Source of the DNA: Nymphaea colorata
Taxonomy: Eukaryota > Streptophyta > Magnoliopsida > Nymphaeales > Nymphaeaceae
Reading direction: 5' to 3'
DNA length: 64,000 nucleotides
Assembly (NCBI RefSeq): GCF_008831285.2
Contig: NC_045151.1
Location: forward strand, 10,778,571 to 10,842,570
In this document: one piece after another, positions 32,105 to 42,720 of the stretch
How the letters are laid out: each line of letters starts with the position of its first letter
How positions within the stretch are numbered: position 1 is the first letter of the stretch
Notes under the pieces: generated by a model
The model's input: only the letters and a program-made list of their open reading frames with translations
Databases searched by the model: none
What the model was told of the DNA's origin: nothing
Program-made: the position numbers and the translations under genes

Positions 32105-33783
32105 TGCAACCCAAAATTTTCATTGGTTGTGGAGTGCTCCAGAAAAATAAGGTTTTTCTTTTGAAAGATGAAAGAAAGGAACTCGCCCGTCGATACGAGG
32201 ATCGACTGTTCCTGGCGCCTTTACCGGGGGTAATCAACCCAAGGACTATGTTTATCATTGATGCATTTCGTTTTAACTTAAACATCTTTTTTTATTCTAT
32301 ATGTAGTGTAGAAAATATTGAAAGTTTGGAGTTTCAAACTTTTGAAAAGGTTCTTGAAGAATTGCTTGAAAATGTGAAATGTTTTGAGGAAAAAGTGAAA
32401 CTAGTAAATATCATTTGAAAAGCTTGTGAAAATATTTTGAAATCATTTTAGTGTTCTCTTAAGACTTTAAGTAGGTTAGAGATTTTGCTCTAATTCGGTT
32501 ACCACCTAGCTAGAGCTCCATCCCTTCTTGCTTAAGTTCCTTTGGAGAGGTGTTTGTGATCATAAGTGAAATAAAGTGGGTGAGAATGCATGGATGCATT
32601 TACCCTATATGATTGAAAAAATGTAAAACATTTCTACCACAACATTCATCTAATGTCATTCCTACCACAACATACATCTAAGATTTCGTTGTTATAATTA
32701 TTGTACATAAGAATGAAAAGTTTTTGAAAAGGGATAGAGATTGTAGACTATCAAGCATGATTCCAATGTTAGGTCATTACTTGGTTTGTGGTCTTATTGA
32801 AGTCGGTATATAGAAAGTTCATGAGATGAGAGTGTTAAAAAAACATAAAAGATAAAACACTCTTATGAAAGGAAAGAGAGAGATATAGAGAAAGACATGC
32901 ATACATGTGTACAGACCATCACATATACACATATATGAAAGCTTAAGAGAAAAAGATGTATTGATTCGAAGAGAAAGAGAGATTTTAGAGGAAAAGAAAA
33001 ATATCATACGCATATATGGGTATGAGAAATTTTATAAGAGAAGATATTTGTTTTGAAAAGAGGAATAAATATTTGAAAGAGAGGAAATGGAGCACATGTA
33101 CATACGTATTCATGTACATATGAAAATTTATAAAATAAAAAATGAAAGCATAGAGAGAGAAAGATGGGGGTCATCATGTTGGCATAAATGTATATAACGT
33201 GTGTATACATCCATACCTTCACAAGATTAGAAAAGTGAAGGAACAACTTAAAATTACCAACTTCAAATTTAATGTGGGCCGGAGGGGAGCTTGGACTCAT
33301 GCAAGAGTCTAAGCTAAGTCCCTAAGGCCATGTTAGAAGGTTCTTTTTGAAAATGTTTTGGAAAATATGATTTATATAAGCATAGAATGTTATTATTTGG
33401 TTTGTTGTAAGAGATATATTTCTTCCACCGTTGGGCATGGAAGAAAACAAGCAACATAACGAGGCACTTGTTAGGGTTCCTAATGTGATGATTAAGAAGG
33501 AAACTAGCGCAAAATGATATGGAAATGCATATTAACATGTACATTTTCGTGAGGGTTTATCCCGAGTTGGACAAGTCCCAACCTCAAAGATTAATATGAA
33601 AATAAAGAGTCCCCAAACCACACTCTCATTCCCGACATGCATTCACATGGAAGTAAAGAACCAAGCAACTATGCATGCATAATATATAGATAACTTTCAA
33701 GGAAGGAAAGAAAGAAAGAGGATGATGGAAAAAGCAAAGTTCAATTAGGAGGGAAGACATGATGTAACTATGAATTGATATAC

Positions 33784-34536
33784 CACCTCATCTTCTCATG
33801 TTCCCGGTGCACTTGAGTATAGCCTCTTGACTCTAAAATAGAGATTGAGAGCTAATCTTTTGGCCATGGAGAAATGAGGAAAAGAAGAAAATAAGAGGAA
33901 ACAAAAGAACAATAAGAATGTATTCATAAAAAGAAAGAACATGATTAAAATGAAAGATCATTTCATCTTTCCATGCTCCCGGTGCACTTTGAGTATAGCC
34001 TTTTGTCTCTAAAAAGAGATTGAGAGCTACCGTCTTTAGCTGTGGGGAGATGAAGATGAGGAAAAAATGTAGAAAGAGAAACAATGTTATATTTAATAAA
34101 AGAGAAAACATGATTCAATTATGAAATGAAAGATCCTCTCATCTTTTCACGCTCCCAATGTACTTGAGCATAGCCTCTTGTCTCTAAAAAGAGATTGAGG
34201 GCTATCTTCTTTGGTCATGGGAAGAGTAAGAAGACAAAAAAAGAAAATAACAAGAACAAGACTATATTGAAGAAATGAAATAACAATAACAACAAAAATA
34301 TATTCATTAAGGAAAAGAATAACAACAACAAGAATATATTGAAGAGAAGAAAGAGCAAGAAGATATTGATAAAGAGAAAGAACAAGAACAACAAGAATAC
34401 TTGAAAGATCATGATTTAATCATAAAATAAAATATCATCTCATCTTTTCATGCTCCCGGTGCATTTGAGCATAGCCTCTTGTCTCTAAAAAGAGGTTGAG
34501 TGCCATCCCCTTTGGCCATAGGGAGATGAAGATGAG
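33784..34536. repeat. Four-fold dispersed repeat inside the giant LTR
   Basis: A roughly 95-105 bp block (catgctcccggtgcacttga, then gcctcttgtctctaaaaaga, then ggccatggggagatgaagat) occurs at about 33784-33880, 33955-34060, 34130-34222 and 34430-34536, separated by A-rich aacaacaagaa spacers. The blocks differ from one another. Confidence 0.8.
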
Positions 34537-34865
34537 AAGAGAAAATGAAAACAACAACAAGACTATATTTGAGAAAAAGAAATAACATCTTAATAAGAAT
34601 ATTAATGAAAAGAAAGAAGAGAGAAATGAGAGGGATGAAGATTACATACCTCTAATGGGAAATGACCTAAGGAAGATGAACACCTTCACTTGAAGATCCC
34701 CTTTTGAATGAAGCTCCAAGAGTGTTTGCTCTAAGTTGGAGAAGGAAATGGAAAGAGGAAGAGGGAAAGAGAGAGAGCTCAAGAGAAACTCTAAGTCTTC
34801 AAGTGAGAATACACTAGAGTTTATCTCAAGGACCAATCTTGCCCAAGAGGGAGGATATGGGGGGG

Positions 34866-34873
34866 TATTTATA
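34866..34873 (-). promoter_or_regulatory. TATA box in the giant LTR
   Basis: TATAAATA on the - strand, within ctctataaataccccccc. The same box lies at 47445-47452 in the 5' LTR, which would drive the element's transcript. Confidence 0.6.
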
Positions 34874-34912
34874 GAGGATTTTGGAGCCAAAACCCAAAAT
34901 TTGAATTTTTTG

Positions 34913-35337
34913 ACCTAAAAAGACTAAAATGACCCTCCAAAAGAAGATTTTTTTGGCCAAAAGGAAGGGCAAATGAGTCTTGTCCACCCAAAAAGACTAA
35001 AATTACCCTCTAAAAGGATGTTTTTTTGGTCAAAAGGAGGGGTAAATTGGTCTTGTTTACCAAAAAGACTAAAATCACTCTCTAAAAGGAGGTTTTTTGG
35101 TCAAAAAGAGGGGCAAATCGGTCTTGTTTAAAAAAAACTAAAATCACCCTCTAAAAGGAGGTTTTTTGGTCAAAAGAAGGGGCAAATCAGTCTTGTTTAA
35201 AAAAGACTAAAATCACCCTCTAAAATGAGGTTTTTTGGTCAAAAGGATGGGCAAATCGGTCTTGTTTGCCCAAAAAGACTAAAATCACCCTCTAAAAGGA
35301 GGTTTTTGGTTATAAGAAAGGGCAAATTAGTCTTAAA
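34913..35337. repeat. Tandem array of about 70-bp units in the giant LTR
   Basis: About six units, each holding aaaaagactaaaatcaccct, ctaaaaggaggttttttggt and ggcaaatcggtcttgttt, with agactaaaat at about 34921, 34994, 35067, 35137, 35204 and 35277. Confidence 0.85.
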
Positions 35338-35380
35338 TGATTGATTTGGATCTGAACTTGGGTTTTGGATCTAAAAGTAG

Positions 35381-35541
35381 TATTTTGGATTTAATTTGGA
35401 TCTGAAAGTTCTATTTTGGATTTAATTTGGATCTAAGAGTAGTATTTTGGATTTAATTTGGATCTGAAAGTAGTATTTTGGATTTAATTTGGATCTACGA
35501 GTAGTATTTTGGATTTAATTTGGATCTGAAAGTTGTATTTT
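35381..35541. repeat. Tandem array of about 31-bp units in the giant LTR
   Basis: About five units of tattttggatttaatttgga followed by tctgaaagtag. The assembly gap at 48044 falls inside the same array of the other LTR. Confidence 0.85.
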
Positions 35542-35619
35542 GGAAATCTTGTGCTTAAATTTGAATTTTGCACTTGGATAAAACATCATAGTCCTTTAGA
35601 AAAATTTGGGGTGATTACA

Positions 35620-35635
35620 GATGCCCCTCTTTGTT
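35620..35635 (-). promoter_or_regulatory. Polypurine tract of the giant element
   Basis: aacaaagaggggcatc on the - strand touches the 3' LTR start TGTAATCACC. Confidence 0.75.
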
Positions 35636-35716
35636 AATAAGCCGGTGTTAGCCGTGCTTAGTGACAAAGATAAACGCCACAAATTTTTCAAACAAGACAT
35701 TTTCATAGAGATGTTT

Positions 35717-36010
35717 CAGGCTTTACCCCTTACCTGAATGAGTTGTTTGAGCTTAAATTGCAGGTTTAACCCCTTACCTGCATGGGTTTGCCGATTTCAA
35801 ATTCAGGTTTAACCCCCTGAATGGGTTGCCTTGACTTGCATCACAAGTTGAACCCTTTAACTGTGTGGGTTGCTTTGGCTTGTAGCACAGGTTTAACCTC
35901 TTTGCCTGTATGGGTTGCTTTGGCTAGCATTGCAGGTTTAACCCCTTGCCTGCATGGGTTGCCCTCATATTGCAGGTTTAACCCTTTACCTGCACGGATT
36001 GCTCTCAAGC
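35717..36010. repeat. 43-bp minisatellite in the 3' untranslated region of the giant element
   Basis: Seven degenerate units start at about 35717, 35761, 35804, 35844, 35888, 35933 and 35973. The core caggtttaaccccttacctg plus catgggttgc contains inverted caggt/acctg arms, so each unit can fold as a small hairpin. Confidence 0.82.
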
Positions 36011-36149
36011 CCTGAGCGATAAAAAAAATAAAAAAATAAAAATGCCCCAGTGTAATTGTCATGTTTTACAACTGGGAAGAATCTAGATTGAATAGTCGAT
36101 GTGGAAACACAAATGTTTTGACATTGATTGAAAAATGAATACAAGAGAA

Positions 36150-36911
36150 CTAGGCATAAAATTTCTTGAGGTGAAGGGCATTAATAGGATCGGCAAATTC
36201 CACCCCATCAGCATCAATTAGTCGGTATGAATTGTGGGGCAAAACTTCCTTAATGACATATGAGCCTTCCCAATTTGGTGCCCACTTGCCTCGTGGTCGT
36301 CCTCTCAGGTACACTGCAGATCGTAGGACTGAATCATTCACTTTGAACTGTCTCTCGATAACTGACTTGGCAAATTGTCTGACTACCCTTTGGCGATAAG
36401 CTTCAACATGTTCAGCCGCTTTTAGCCTCTTTTCATCTAGCAAATCGAGTTGCATTAGCCTTTTTTGTTGATATCGAGTAAGAGGGAGCTCTATGAGAGA
36501 AGCGAACTTCAAAGCAGGTTTCAACACATGTAATGGTAGAACCACTTCTGTTCCATAGACTAGCTCTGCTGGAGTGGCATTTGTTGGAGTTCTCATAGTG
36601 GTGCGATATGCCCATAGAGCGTTGTGCATCTTTTCATGCCAATCTCTTCCAGTTTCTACTGTCTGTTCCAAGATGCGGATCAGGATCTTGTTGGTAGCAT
36701 CTGCTTGCCCATTGCCTTGGGGGTAATAAGGAGCTGAAAAATGGTGCGTGATGTGGTACTTGCTGCACAATTGCCTCATCTTTTCATTCTTGAAATGAGT
36801 TCCGTTGTCTGATACTATATCATGAGGGACTCCAAATCTGCAAAGAAGATTTTTGTGAATGAAGGACACTACATGACGTCCTTCCACTGTTCTGAGTGTG
36901 ACGACTTCTAC
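36150..36911 (-). pseudogene. Giant element integrase, C-terminal two thirds (open in this copy)
   Basis: Integrase inserts the DNA copy into the host genome. After a premature TAG (36912-36914) the frame continues VEVVTLRTVEGRHVVSF, IVSDNGTHFKN with the second catalytic aspartate, and PYYPQGNGQADATNK. The catalytic glutamate normally found after GQ-A is aspartate here (codon 36699-36701). It then continues WHEKMHNALWAYRTTMRTPTN and a C-terminal domain with GRPRGKWAPNWEGSYVI, ending LHLKKFYA. The frame is uninterrupted from the TAG to the end, unlike the copy at 55486-56245. Confidence 0.85.
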
Positions 36912-38678
36912 CTACTTGGTAAAATAATCTGTTGCAGCAAGAAAATACTTATGGCCGTTAGAAGCTGCAGGGGATATCGGTCCGACTACGTCAAAGGCCC
37001 ACATTGAAAATGGCCAAGGAGATGTCACAGAATGCAAGTGAGAGGCTGGGGCATGAATTACTGAAAAATGCAGTTGGCATTCTTTGCATCTTTTGACAAA
37101 TTGGTGACAATCTTTTTGCATGGTAGGCCAATAATACCCTCCTCGAATTATTTGTTTGGTGAGGGTTTGGTAACCAACATGGCCTCCACAATCTCCTCGA
37201 TGTGATTCTTCGATTACTTTCTTTGCCTCATCTTCATCAAGGCACTGAGAGTATTCAGTGCCAAATCCACGTCTGTATAATACCCCTGCTAGGATAAAGT
37301 ACCTCGCTGACATACGTTGTATTGATTTTTGTTCATTTTTAGACATTTTAGTTGGGAATTCTCCGCTTTCAATGTACCTTTTGATGTCATGGTACCAAGG
37401 CGTATTCTCCCCTTGGATATGATGAACATGCGTCATCGTTTCAAAAGCAGGGTGTTCTAATCTTCCAATCTCAAAAGAACGGATTGCTTCATTGGTTCGA
37501 AAAGTGATGGTCGATCCTAAGCTCGCGAGGCCATCCGCAATAGGGTTACCTTCTCTCTTTACGTGAGCCAATTGTACTTCTTCGAATTGACAGATTAAGG
37601 AGGTAGCAATTTCTTGATATGGCACCAACTTTTCATATTTGACTTGCCATTCTCCATTCACTTGATTTATAATAAGCTGAGAGTCGCCAAAGGCATTCAC
37701 TCTTTTCACTTGAAAACTCAATAAAGAACGAAGTCCTTGTATGAGGGCTTCATATTCAGCTATGTTATGGGTACATGGAAAATCAAGTTTCAAAGAGTAC
37801 GGGATCATTTCGCTTTCTGGAGTGATGAGTAAGATGCCTATGCCTGCTCCCATCACATTTCTGGACCCGTTAAAGTACATCTTCCATGTAGGACCCGTTT
37901 CCAATCTTAGTACATGTTCATCTGGAAACTCATCATTTGTTCGGATTTCTTCGTACTGAGGGAAGTCTGCTAACTGATCCGCAATTGCTTGTCCTTTGAT
38001 TGACTTTTGAGACACATATTCAAGATCATATTGCATCAACAGAACTTGCCATTTTGCGATACACCCATTAAGGAATGGTTGTTCCAAGATGTACTTGAGA
38101 GGATTTAGTTTGGAGAGTATCTTGACCTCACAAGCTAATAAATAATGTCTCAACTTCTGACACATCCAAACCAATGCCAGACAAGTTTTCTCTATTGGAG
38201 AGTACTTCTTTTCGTACTGAACAAAAGTCTTGCTAATGTAATAGATTGCATATTCGATGCGACTTCCTTCCTCATACTGTGCCAAAAAGCCGCCACATGC
38301 TGACTCATTCACTGTGATGTAAAGCAGCAATGGTCTACCCAACGTTGGTGGTTTTAGAATTTGTGGATTTAGAAGGTATTTCTTGATCCTTTCGAATGAC
38401 TGTTGGCATTCAAAACCCCATTCAAACTTGACACCTTTCCTCAGTAGCTGGTTGAATGGCTCGCATCTCATGGCCAGATTGGAAATGAATCGTCTGATGG
38501 ATTGGATTCGTCCTTGCAAGCTTCGCAACTCCTTGATATTGGTAGGTGGTGGCATATCGATTATTGCCTTAGCTTTTGTAAGACCCATTTCAATTCCCTT
38601 CTTACTGACCATGAAACCCAACAGTTTGCCTGACTCAACCCCAAACACACATTTTTGAGGATTCAGGCGAAGCTTGTA
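36912..38678 (-). pseudogene. Giant element RT thumb, RNase H, archaeal-type RNase H and integrase start
   Basis: A long open stretch (residues counted from the ATG at 38648). RT connection with KLLGFMVSKKGIE at about 1-60. First RNase H about 105-230 with LLLYITVNESACGG, a degenerate catalytic site as is usual when a second RNase H is present. Second, archaeal-type RNase H about 250-380 with MYFNGSRN, NIAEYEALIQGL, FGDSQLIINQ; its first catalytic aspartate is asparagine (AAC at 37869-37871). Integrase zinc finger H483, H490, C521, C524 and the first catalytic aspartate in AFDVVGP (553). It ends at TAG within YFTK-stop-VEVV, where tryptophan is usual. Both copies in this window share all these changes. 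Confidence 0.87.
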
Positions 38679-39593
38679 CTATAAAAGCCTCTCGAATACT
38701 TGGGCAAGAGTTTCAATGTGATCTTCTCTTGTCTTGGATTTGATCAATATGTCATCGATATATGCTTCCATGATTTTATGCATCTAGTCATGGAAGATGG
38801 CGGCCATGGCTCTTTGATAGGTTGCTCCAGCATTCTTCAACCCGAATGGCATTACCGTGTAACAAAAAGTACCCCAGGGTGTAGTAAAAGCGGTCTTAGG
38901 TTGATCTTTGACTGCTAATTTGATTTGATTATATCCCGAATATCCATCCATGAAAGAAAACATTGCATGGCCTGCAGTACTGTCTACCAACAGATCAATG
39001 TTTGGAAGAGGATAATCATCTTTCGGTGTGGCTTTGTTCAAGTCTCGAAAGTCGATGCACAACCTAACTTTGCCATTTTTCTTGGGAACCACCACGATGT
39101 TCGCCAACCATTCGGGGTAATCGATGGCACGAATGAATTTTGCCTTTAGCAAGTCCTCTAGTCCTTCTTCTATAGGGCCTTCTAGTCGAGGGTCAAGCTT
39201 GCGCAATTTTTGCTTAATCGGCTTGCAATTAGGATTTAAGGGCAAACGATGTTCGACCAATTGGGGGTCTAAGCCTGGCATATCTTCATAAGTCCAAGCA
39301 AAAGCTTCTTGGTTACTTATAAGAAAGTCCACCAATCTTTTCTTCTCATCCACTGACAAACTGGTGCCAATTTGAAGAATTTTAGGATCTTCACTGGTTC
39401 CAATATTAATTTCTTCAATTGGATCATTCACCAAAGATGAATGATGTTCTTGTTTCTGAATCTGAGTGAATTCTGGTAATTCTGACTCGGGTATTGCCAT
39501 AGGTTCCATTTCACCGACTGCTTGTTCGATAAATGCTTTCTGGGGGACTTTCGTGGAAAAAGAATAAACTGAGACATATTGAGTTCCGACATC
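38679..39593 (-). pseudogene. Giant element reverse transcriptase, fingers and palm
   Basis: RT copies the element RNA into DNA. The exon probably starts at 39593 after a splice acceptor. Motifs in order: EAFAWTYEDMPGLDPQLVEH, KKNGKVRLCIDFRDLNKATPKDDYPLP, FMDGYSGYNQI, MPFGLKNAGATYQRAM, and the catalytic YIDDILIKS. Two in-frame TAG codons, 38784-38786 (just before MHKIMEAYIDD) and 38679-38681 (before YKLRLNPQKC), bracket the catalytic YIDD. Both are shared by the second copy, so they are not sequencing noise. In this copy a one-base loss near 39543 also shortens the N-terminal frame relative to 58118-58993. Confidence 0.87.
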
Positions 39594-39789
39594 CTGTAAA
39601 GAGGATAAAGGAAAGAGTTGGACGAAATTGACAACAAAAAAATTACTTGCATTTGCATATAAAAAAAAAAGGTTCTTAGTTCATAGAATGGGTCCTCTCA
39701 TGAGACCAGACAAAAAGATGTTTAAAATTACAAAATTCATGGGAGGATTTTGAAACAAAAGTGAATACTATTAGCCCCCAAGATCTTCT
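39594..39789 (-). other. Probable intron between protease and RT of the giant element
   Basis: The frames of protease and RT are separated by about 200 bp. On the - strand the RT side begins after a strong acceptor: a pyrimidine-rich run (ctctttcctttatcctcttt) and ACAG/GATGTCGG, with AG at 39594-39595. Ogre elements are known for an intron at this position. The donor is less clear (a GTATTC after CTAATA is one candidate), and a stop closes the protease frame first. Confidence 0.5.
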
Positions 39790-41740
39790 TCAAATTCCTT
39801 TATGATATCCCAGTCCTCTCATGTTCATCTGAAAAGAGATGCTAATCGGTTGCAAGATGCCATCTTCATTTTTCCCAAGGCCAGTGAATGGACGGTAGCC
39901 ACCTTTCAGAAGCAACTGAAAACCCTTGGGGTTTTTCATGAAATGAACATACAATAGGTGTTCTTGGTAACTTGCACGATTGCTTGAAATAGTATAAGCA
40001 TTCCCGGATGGTTCCCCTATCTCCATGTTCTGCATCCATTCTTCCAAAGGTCTGTCCTTTGTTGTTCTTATGCTCGGTACATCTACCAGATCAGTTGGCC
40101 TAGGGAGCATAGGTTGCATCAACCTCTCGATCGGATCCTCAGCACGGACAGTGATGACTGATGGACCAAAATTCCATTTCAGGCATTGATGAAGAGTGGA
40201 TGGGATCCCTCGTACTTGATGGATCCAAGGTCGTCCCAAAAGCAGGTTGTATGCTGGTGGTACATCTGCCACATGAAATACAATGCAATGGCTAGTATTT
40301 TCAATGATCACATTCATGTCGAGGGTACCTTTGCTGTTCATGCCTCGGCCATCGTATCCGTAGATCTTGGTATTATCAGAACGATATTTGTTTTCACGAA
40401 ACCCCAATGTTTTAGCCGTGAGATCAGGACAAATATTCAAACCACTTCCTCCATTAATCAAAACATGTGACACCGTCATCTCATTGACCTGAACAACGAT
40501 GTAAAGAGCATCTTCATGGAAATATCCCCATTTTGAGAGGTCTTTTTCTGAGAAGGTAATTGACTGATTTTTAGAAGCTTGAATCGAGTCTCCCTCATCC
40601 ATACACTCTTCCAAGGGGAGAACGTCTAAATAGCATGGATCTTCATCTGAGAAGTCATTTGATGATTCGTCGCCTTGTAAGATAAAAGTCTTTGGAATCA
40701 TAAGAAGTTTCTTGGGCAAACTTTCTATCCTGCCATTCATCATAGCAATGAAATCTAGAGGTTCCTTACCTTGGTCTACCACCATGACTTTGTGTGAGTT
40801 GCTCCCAATATAAGGTCGAATGTGCTCTTGTGGATGGTACGAAAGTGGAGTGCTTATAGTGATCATGGCTACTGCTGCCTTCCCGTGGTCAGGGAATGGA
40901 TTCATTAGTATCTCAGGGGTACTATCATCACCAATCTTGAGATCTTTGTTGATGAAGTCTTGAATAATATTTTTGAGGACAAAACAATCATCAGTGTCAT
41001 GACCAGGGGTACGATGAAACTTGCACAGTTTTTCTTTATTTCCTCCCATCATTTTCGAAGGCTCTGATATTTTTGGCAAGACGATAGTTCCTTTGGCGAG
41101 AAGGTATTCCAGGATCTTCTCCCGAGACTGGCTCAAAGGAGTGAATTTCCGGTCGTAGCTCCAACCTGGGTGTTTGTTTTTCCTTTCATCGTCGCCTTTG
41201 AGAAACTGTGTGTTTTTCTTGAAACTGACTCCCTTGTCATGCTTGTAGTTATTATCATGGTCCTTTCTAATGCCAGCATTGGCTATGAATTGTGCAGGCA
41301 GTTGTGTCATTCCTCCTTTCTTTCCATCTTCTTTGTACTTAGGAGCAATAATTCCATCAAATCTCCTTCCTCAATCCCTTCTTCTATCGAGTTTGCTTGT
41401 TCAATTAACTCAGCAAAGGTTTTGATCGGGGCATTACGGATGAGACTTTTCAAGGGTTGGGCAATATTTTCCTAATGAGTGACAAGGCTTGTGTCTCAGA
41501 AATGGGCTCCTTCATCTTATTGCATTGAATTCTCCATTTTTGGATGAATTCTCGAGCCTTTTCTCCCTGTTTCTGACGAAGACTGCAAATGGTACTGAGG
41601 GTTGGAGCCATGGGAGCATTTTGTTCAAATCTTTCAACAAACATGTTAATCAACTTGTCAAACTCCTTCAGCTCGATCGGATTGATATTTTCTTTATACC
41701 ATTGTGCGGCAATGCCTTCAAGGCTTCTTGGAAAATATCA
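39790..41740 (-). pseudogene. Giant element gag (C-terminal part) and protease
   Basis: Gag domain around VERFEQNAPMAPTLSTICSL; zinc-knuckle-like CKFHRTPGHDTDDC near 41000; aspartic protease VSHVLINGGSGLNICP near 40450, in which the catalytic aspartate is asparagine (AAT, 40453-40455); LLLGRPWIHQV; then a G-patch-like tail with FTGLGKNEDGILQPIS and GLGYHKG. One-base losses near 41357 and 41469 break this copy into pieces, whereas the right-hand copy reads 621 residues without a break from its ATG at 60990. The upstream limit is the TGA at 41738-41740, shared by both copies. Confidence 0.83.
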
Positions 41741-42564
41741 GAACAAAGCTCTGTTATTTGTCCGGATTTTGTAGCAATCATTGAAAAATGTTGAAAGATG
41801 AACGTGTGGACAAGTGGTTCCATCATATCTGATGAATTCTCTGGGCAAGCCTTTCACGTCTTCGTCCCCTTCAATGCCAAGGTAGTAGTCCTCACATGAG
41901 TATAAACGTTTCCCCTTCCCCCTAAGCTCAAGATTGCTCATTCTTTTCTCCATTTCATAGAATCTGCGCTTAGTCGGACTTTCATCATCACTTGATTCGA
42001 TTAATTCTGGCTTGGTCTTTTCTTCTTGCCCTTGATCTCCTTTACTTTTTCTTCAAACTCTCACTGTCTGAGCTGTTGCTCATGATGTATTTCTTTGTCT
42101 TTTTGACTTTCTTGGTAGGTTTTCTCTTCCTTTTGGGCTTCTCTTCCGAACTTTCAGTGGTGATAGGACTGGGTGAGCTGTTTTCTATCATAACAACTTT
42201 TTCCTTTTTATTTTTCTTTTTTGTCTTTTCTTTTTGAGAGAAAACAGTTCGAGTTTTTCTTCTTTACTAGTTGCCGAATTTGAACCCAAATAGTCTTCAT
42301 CCTGATTTTCAACAAAAGACTTGTTTTTCTTTTTTTTTTTTGCTTGGCAGTCTTTTCATTATCCGGCTCTGGAGTAACCATCAAGGCCTTTTGCTCTTCT
42401 TGCTCTTTCATGAATCGCTCCATGAACAAACAGAACATATAGTAAGCTTCTGGCTCGATTGCTGGGAGGCCAAGTGTTTCTGGACGGAGTTCAGATGATG
42501 AAGCCTCGTTTTGAGGAGTCTGCTTAGCTTGCGATCTAGTTTCAACCATCTTGTTGGCTTTCAA
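41741..42564 (-). pseudogene. Giant element gag N-terminal region (frameshifted here)
   Basis: It starts MVETRSQAKQTPQNEASS. A lysine-rich and serine/acid-rich low-complexity region follows and then YSCEDYYLGIEGDEDVKGLPREFIRYDGTTCPHVHLSTF, the typical lead into the gag domain. At least four single-base length differences in A/T runs (about 42015, 42053, 42230, 42330) break it. The copy at 61075-61905 is open for 276 residues, so these breaks are likely assembly errors. Confidence 0.78.
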
Positions 42565-42720
42565 GTATTCACCTTATGACATAAGAAAATAGAGTTATTG
42601 GACGGAAATGATGACAAAATGGTATTGCATTACAAGTTTTTAAAAGTTACATCCAAAGATACTAATAAAGATGACAACGACAGAAGGAATACAAAGTTGA
42701 CAACATAAAACTTTTAGGGA
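42565..42720. other. Spacer between ORF1 and gag
   Basis: About 150 bp of AT-rich sequence without a plausible coding start. Its function is unknown; it could hold a splice or reinitiation signal. Confidence 0.4.

Larger units (their letters stand above)
32105..35619 (-). repeat. Giant element 3' LTR (3.5 kb)
   Basis: It runs from TGCAACCCAAAA to GTGATTACA on the + strand, 3515 bp. It is AT-rich and purine-biased on the + strand. It contains a four-fold dispersed repeat (33784-34536), an array of about 70-bp units (34913-35337), an array of about 31-bp units (35381-35541) and a TATA box. It matches 44741-48043 throughout. Confidence 0.85.

Noticed and set aside
31144-32164. Several frames in a GC-rich block that look like a small gene cluster
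   Set aside because: The block is bounded by TG..CA ends and a polypurine tract. The frames overlap on both strands and change between the two copies, so it is an LTR.
34913-35541. Regular repeats that superficially resemble a CRISPR array
   Set aside because: Units are directly adjacent without unique spacers, they lie in a plant LTR, and no cas gene is present.
36822-38918. Plus-strand frames opposite the giant element pol (for example 37741-37959, 38383-38658, 38700-38918)
   Set aside because: They are antisense shadows of the conserved pol frame. No domain, and codon pattern follows the - strand.
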